A DNA stretch of 64,000 nucleotides from assembly GCA_946615905.1 (NCBI GenBank), contig CAMOIE010000009.1:48203-112202 (forward strand), written 5' to 3'. Position numbers and translations under genes: made by a program. Position 1 is the stretch's first letter. The number at the start of each line of letters is the position of its first letter. The DNA comes from an uncultured Treponema sp. (GTDB lineage Bacteria; Spirochaetota; Spirochaetia; Treponematales; Treponemataceae). Below, one piece after another: positions 61,436 through 64,000 of this stretch. Under the pieces are notes generated by a model. The model saw only the letters and a program-made list of their open reading frames with translations, did not search any database and was not told the DNA's origin.

Positions 61436-61678
61436 ATGAGAATTTATCTTGACAACTGTTGCTATAACCGTCCTTACGACGACCAAACAAACCTGAGAAT
61501 TCAGATTGAATCACAGGCAAAACTTGCTGTTCAGTCAAGGATTCGACAAGGCTTGTATGAGGCGGTGAATGCAAAGTGCGACTATTTTCTTACAACAGAC
61601 AGGAAGGTTTTGAATACGCCTGTGCCAGAACTAAAAATCGTGAATCCTGTGCAGTTCATTTTTGAGGTTGACCTATGA
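61436..61678 (+). pseudogene. PIN-domain toxin with large in-frame internal deletion
   Basis: The 80-residue product has the N-terminus of a 140-150-residue PIN-like family (MRIYLDNCCYNRPYDDQTNL) and its C-terminus (AKCDYFLTTDRKVLN, IVNPVQFIFEVDL). The join is after SRIRQGLYEAV; about 60-65 central residues, including the acidic core residues, are missing with the frame kept. The protein can be made but should not cut RNA. It overlaps the antitoxin-like gene by 4 bases. Confidence 0.78.
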
Positions 61679-61881
61679 CATTGACAAAAACAGATACCGC
61701 AGTTCGCTGTGAGGGAATGAGCCTACTTGTAAAAGGACTTGGCGAAGTCGATGCTGAGCGTTTTGTTGCCCTTATCAGCCGAGAGTCGTTTGATTATACC
61801 GAATGGCGCAAGATAAATCTCGAAGATGACGATGTCCGTTCTTTGAGCCGCAAGGCGATGGAGTATGCAAGGACATTGTAA
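61675..61881 (+). CDS. Antitoxin-like partner of the PIN protein
   Basis: The 68-residue protein (TDTAVRCEGMSLLVKGLGEV, DAERFVALISRESFDYTEWR) lies downstream of the PIN gene with ATGA-type overlap. I recognise it as the usual small partner found behind this PIN family; no DNA-binding fold is obvious. With the toxin truncated it may be a relic. Confidence 0.7.
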   Translation: MTLTKTDTAVRCEGMSLLVKGLGEVDAERFVALISRESFDYTEWRKINLEDDDVRSLSRKAMEYARTL

Positions 61882-61893
61882 ACAATTCCCCCA

Positions 61894-62178
61894 TTACGCT
61901 CCATCCATTCCTTCTAACTCTTGCAAGGCTTGTTCAAGCAGTTTGATTGTTTTTGAATGGTCGTTTTTTATGTGTGCGTTCTTTCCTGTCACCAAAAATT
62001 CAACGGAAGTCCGAAGTGCGTCGGCGATTCGGACGGACTGCTCGGCGTTCGGCAAGCGGTCTCGATTTATCCATGACTGCAATGTGTTGTAACTTTCCTG
62101 TATTTTTACCGCCAACTCTTTTTGTGAAAAATCCAAATAGTCCAGCCTGTCTTTTACTCTTATCCAAAATGGTAGCAT
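61894..62178 (-). CDS. XRE-family helix-turn-helix protein
   Basis: The 94-residue protein has an HTH at about 8-64 (FSQKELAVKIQESYNTLQSW, INRDRLPNAEQSVRIADAL) and a short helical tail. It converges on the PIN/antitoxin pair and diverges from the ankyrin gene, so it is a candidate regulator of the latter. The start is the first ATG; no strong ribosome site. Confidence 0.85.
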   Translation of the reverse strand: MLPFWIRVKDRLDYLDFSQKELAVKIQESYNTLQSWINRDRLPNAEQSVRIADALRTSVEFLVTGKNAHIKNDHSKTIKLLEQALQELEGMDGA

Positions 62179-62213
62179 ACATTTAAAAATAGCACGAATG
62201 TACTGATTATTAC

Positions 62214-62242
62214 TTGACTTTTATGCTATATGTGCTTATTAT
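62214..62242 (+). promoter_or_regulatory. Promoter of the ankyrin membrane gene
   Basis: TTGACT, 17-base spacer, TATTAT. Predicted leader of about 78 bases. Confidence 0.7.
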
Positions 62243-62257
62243 ATAAGTTTATTAGGA

Positions 62258-62307
62258 CGATTGTGCGAACTTTTGTCATAAAATGGTGCAAGATTTTATG
62301 ACAATCG
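62258..62307 (+). promoter_or_regulatory. Hairpin leader with alternative pairings
   Basis: A 12-pair perfect stem TTGTCATAAAAT/ATTTTATGACAA (62273-62304). ACAATCG (62301-62307) can also pair with CGATTGT (62258-62264), which excludes the end of that stem. AAAAGGAG follows at 62313. Confidence 0.55.
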
Positions 62308-62326
62308 ATTATAAAAGGAGTGTTTC

Positions 62327-63646
62327 ATGTCGGAAAAAGTAAAAGCAGTTTTAGGAAAGGTAAAAGGGGTTATAAACAAACTCCCTTTTGAGAATCTTGT
62401 TAAGAAGATTCCCGCATTGGAAAAATTTGCAGGCTATGCAAATTATGCGTTCTGTGTGCTTGTAATACTCGTTATCGGTGCATTTGCCTCTGGCGGAAAT
62501 AAAGGTGTTGGTCCTGCTGTTAAAGAACTTATGAAGACAAATGATGAAGCTTCTCGTTATTGGGCCAATTTTATTCAAGCAAACGGAATCAATGCCATTG
62601 ACAGCGATGGTGATATTTTGATTGTCGTTGCCGCAAAGTCGAATAATTTGCCATTGGTGAAGGCGTGCGTTCAGAGTGGTGCGGATGTGAATTTATACTA
62701 CCAAAAGGATAAAAAGACTGCACTTGATTATGTAATCGGCAACAACAATTACGATATGGTAAAATATCTGCTGAAGCAAAAGGCCGTGATAGCCTGTGAT
62801 GATTTTGACAGTATGCAAAGATGTCTGTATAGAAACACTAATGATGATATAATTGATTTATTGTTCGATAATCTTCCTAAATCATATTTTGACTGGACTA
62901 AAAAGAAAGAGTCATTTTTTAGAAGTCCTGGAATGTTTTGGATTTCTTACGGTGAAGATAAGGGGTATTGCTACAACATTCTTCTAAAACTTTATAAGAA
63001 CAACTATAAACCTTGTGGTGATGACATAGGATATCTTTTGCAGTTCTTTAGTGATGACAAAACAAAAAACGAGACCTTATTCCAAATTTTTAAAGATTGG
63101 ATGAAAGTCGCACCTGCAGAAGTTGCAGCTTCGAGTGTCTATGATATATCTAAAACAGAAAAAGCAGAGAATGATATGCAATTCCAGATGTTTAAAATGG
63201 CAATCTCAAATTGCAAAAATCTTTCAACCTGCCAGCAAGCTGTTGATGACAATTTAAAGACATCTATATACAAAGAAAATACAACTACAATCAAAATTGG
63301 TCAGGATAAAATAAAAGAGATTATACCGATTTTGAAGAAAAATAATTTTGACTTTTCACAATCGGAATTACTTTACGAACTTTATTCGGTATTACCAGGT
63401 TATATAGATAAAATTCACGGATATGACAGAGATATAGATGCAAATCAAGGTAATGATAATTATGTAGCGTATTATCAAGAATGGAAAAATCAAACTCTTG
63501 TTGAGATTTCTGAAAATATTGATATGGAGTTTGCAAAATACTTGATAAGTGAAGGATTTGCTTTTTACTCTAAATATCATGGCAATTACGCAAAAGAAAT
63601 CGAAACTGCCTATAAAGAATATATGGAAAACTACTACAACAAATAG
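62327..63646 (+). CDS. Membrane protein with ankyrin-type repeats
   Basis: The 439-residue protein has AAAGGAG before its ATG. One membrane helix lies at about 44-62 (YAFCVLVILVIGAFASG). At least two ankyrin-like repeats lie at about 95-165 (GDILIVVAAKSNNLPLVKAC, SGADVNLYY, KTALDYVIGNNNYDMVKYLL), then a helical C-terminus with no known domain. Base composition is clearly AT-richer than the rest of the window, which suggests recent transfer. Function unknown. Confidence 0.8.
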   Translation: MSEKVKAVLGKVKGVINKLPFENLVKKIPALEKFAGYANYAFCVLVILVIGAFASGGNKGVGPAVKELMKTNDEASRYWANFIQANGINAIDSDGDILIVVAAKSNNLPLVKACVQSGADVNLYYQKDKKTALDYVIGNNNYDMVKYLLKQKAVIACDDFDSMQRCLYRNTNDDIIDLLFDNLPKSYFDWTKKKESFFRSPGMFWISYGEDKGYCYNILLKLYKNNYKPCGDDIGYLLQFFSDDKTKNETLFQIFKDWMKVAPAEVAASSVYDISKTEKAENDMQFQMFKMAISNCKNLSTCQQAVDDNLKTSIYKENTTTIKIGQDKIKEIIPILKKNNFDFSQSELLYELYSVLPGYIDKIHGYDRDIDANQGNDNYVAYYQEWKNQTLVEISENIDMEFAKYLISEGFAFYSKYHGNYAKEIETAYKEYMENYYNK

Positions 63647-63664
63647 TTCAGAGAAAAAATCAGA

Positions 63665-63699
63665 CAGGACATCGGCAAGTTTTGCCAAGTGATGTCCTG
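63665..63699 (+). terminator. Intercistronic hairpin
   Basis: CAGGACATC-GGCAA ... TTGCC-x-GATGTCCTG, two stacked stems between the ankyrin gene and the small acidic ORF. There is no U-run, so it may be a processing or stability element. Confidence 0.5.
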
Positions 63700-63726
63700 C
63701 TGACATAAATATTTGGAGAAAAAAAT

Positions 63727-63864
63727 ATGAGTGATGAAAATCCTGTTTTGGATTTTAGTGTGTTTGCGAATAAGAAAGAAGACAAAGAAGAATTAAAAGG
63801 ACTCTACGGAGTCGATACTGACGATGAATTAGAAGATGCGTTGTCTTGTGACGATGCAGAATAA
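63727..63864 (+). CDS. Small acidic protein
   Basis: A 45-residue ORF with TTGGAGA 8 bases before the ATG. The sequence (DENPVLDFSVFANKKEDKEE, then a DTDDELEDALSCDDAE end) has about 17 acidic residues. It lies 80 bases behind the ankyrin membrane gene. No family recognised; a DNA mimic, antitoxin or immunity protein are guesses only. Confidence 0.55.
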   Translation: MSDENPVLDFSVFANKKEDKEELKGLYGVDTDDELEDALSCDDAE

Positions 63865-64000
63865 AACAAAGTGAATTGAATATTGGAATTAAATCTTTAG
63901 CGACACATTGACTTGAGTCAAACTGTCAGCGCATTTCAAGACCGCCTTGACCCTATCCAAAAATCTGTGTAAATGGCAAAGTTCAATTAAATGCGGGAAC
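63865..64000. other. Window end, no gene recognised
   Basis: One frame reads through to a stop at about 63972 (LSQTVSAFQDRLDPIQKSV). It could be the tail of a decayed gene, but nothing supports a call. Confidence 0.3.

Noticed and set aside
63865..63975. Transposase remnant at the window end
   Set aside because: The short translated tail has no transposase motif that I can identify.
1..64000. tRNA, rRNA or tmRNA genes
   Set aside because: I read through the intergenic regions and found no cloverleaf or conserved T-loop sequence; a covariance search would be needed to exclude small RNAs.

Overview
The window looks like chromosomal DNA of a host-associated treponeme (Spirochaetota), of the moderately G+C-rich rumen/gut type rather than the syphilis type. 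The evidence is indirect: an archaeal-type UMP kinase in place of the usual bacterial PyrH, a two-domain cyclic-nucleotide protein beside cysS/murB, a PilZ protein, three GGDEF proteins, a DUF4954 beta-helix protein, a metal-independent phosphoglycerate mutase, a single-chain GlyRS, and many spirochaete-style lipoproteins. No phage, rRNA, tRNA or CRISPR array was found.

Layout. 0-8 kb: the end of a HAMP/SpoIIE phosphatase, a formylglycine-enzyme-like exported protein, CorA, RadC, then (reading leftward) an operon of ECF sigma factor, zinc-finger anti-sigma factor, a TIG/transglutaminase-like envelope protein lacking its catalytic Cys, and UMP kinase. 8-20 kb: a Phd/VapC-type toxin-antitoxin pair, cysS and murB fired from overlapping back-to-back promoters, rpsU, PilZ, TPR, DUF192, cyclic-nucleotide and XRE-cupin regulators, a von Willebrand A protein and a lipoprotein. 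20-36 kb: argC, two tandem membrane GGDEF genes, glyA, an orphan ABC permease/ATPase pair, metY behind a multi-hairpin leader, a dCache-HAMP-GGDEF protein, gpmI and a complete amino-acid ABC importer. 36-55 kb: cobS, a PH-membrane/AAA/VWA operon, cstA, a MATE-guaB-mraY run, DUF4954 plus a helical/ankyrin partner, a YugP-like protease, glycyl-tRNA synthetase and an aldo/keto reductase fold protein that lacks two catalytic residues.

55-64 kb is accessory and partly decayed: a LysR gene cut to its HTH, a frameshifted mrr, a PIN toxin with an internal deletion beside its antitoxin, small hydrolases and repair genes, an XRE regulator, and an AT-rich ankyrin membrane gene with a small acidic ORF behind it.

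Two genome-wide themes stand out. First, at least ten genes that begin transcription units have a good -10 box only 5-9 nt upstream of the start codon and no Shine-Dalgarno sequence, which points to leaderless mRNAs; genes inside operons have clear AGGAGG-like sites. Second, the intergenic regions are filled with several families of dispersed, palindromic G+C-rich repeats, including a probable TA-flanked MITE and a 98-bp element present in two inverted copies. All functional calls come from reading motifs by eye; no database search was run.
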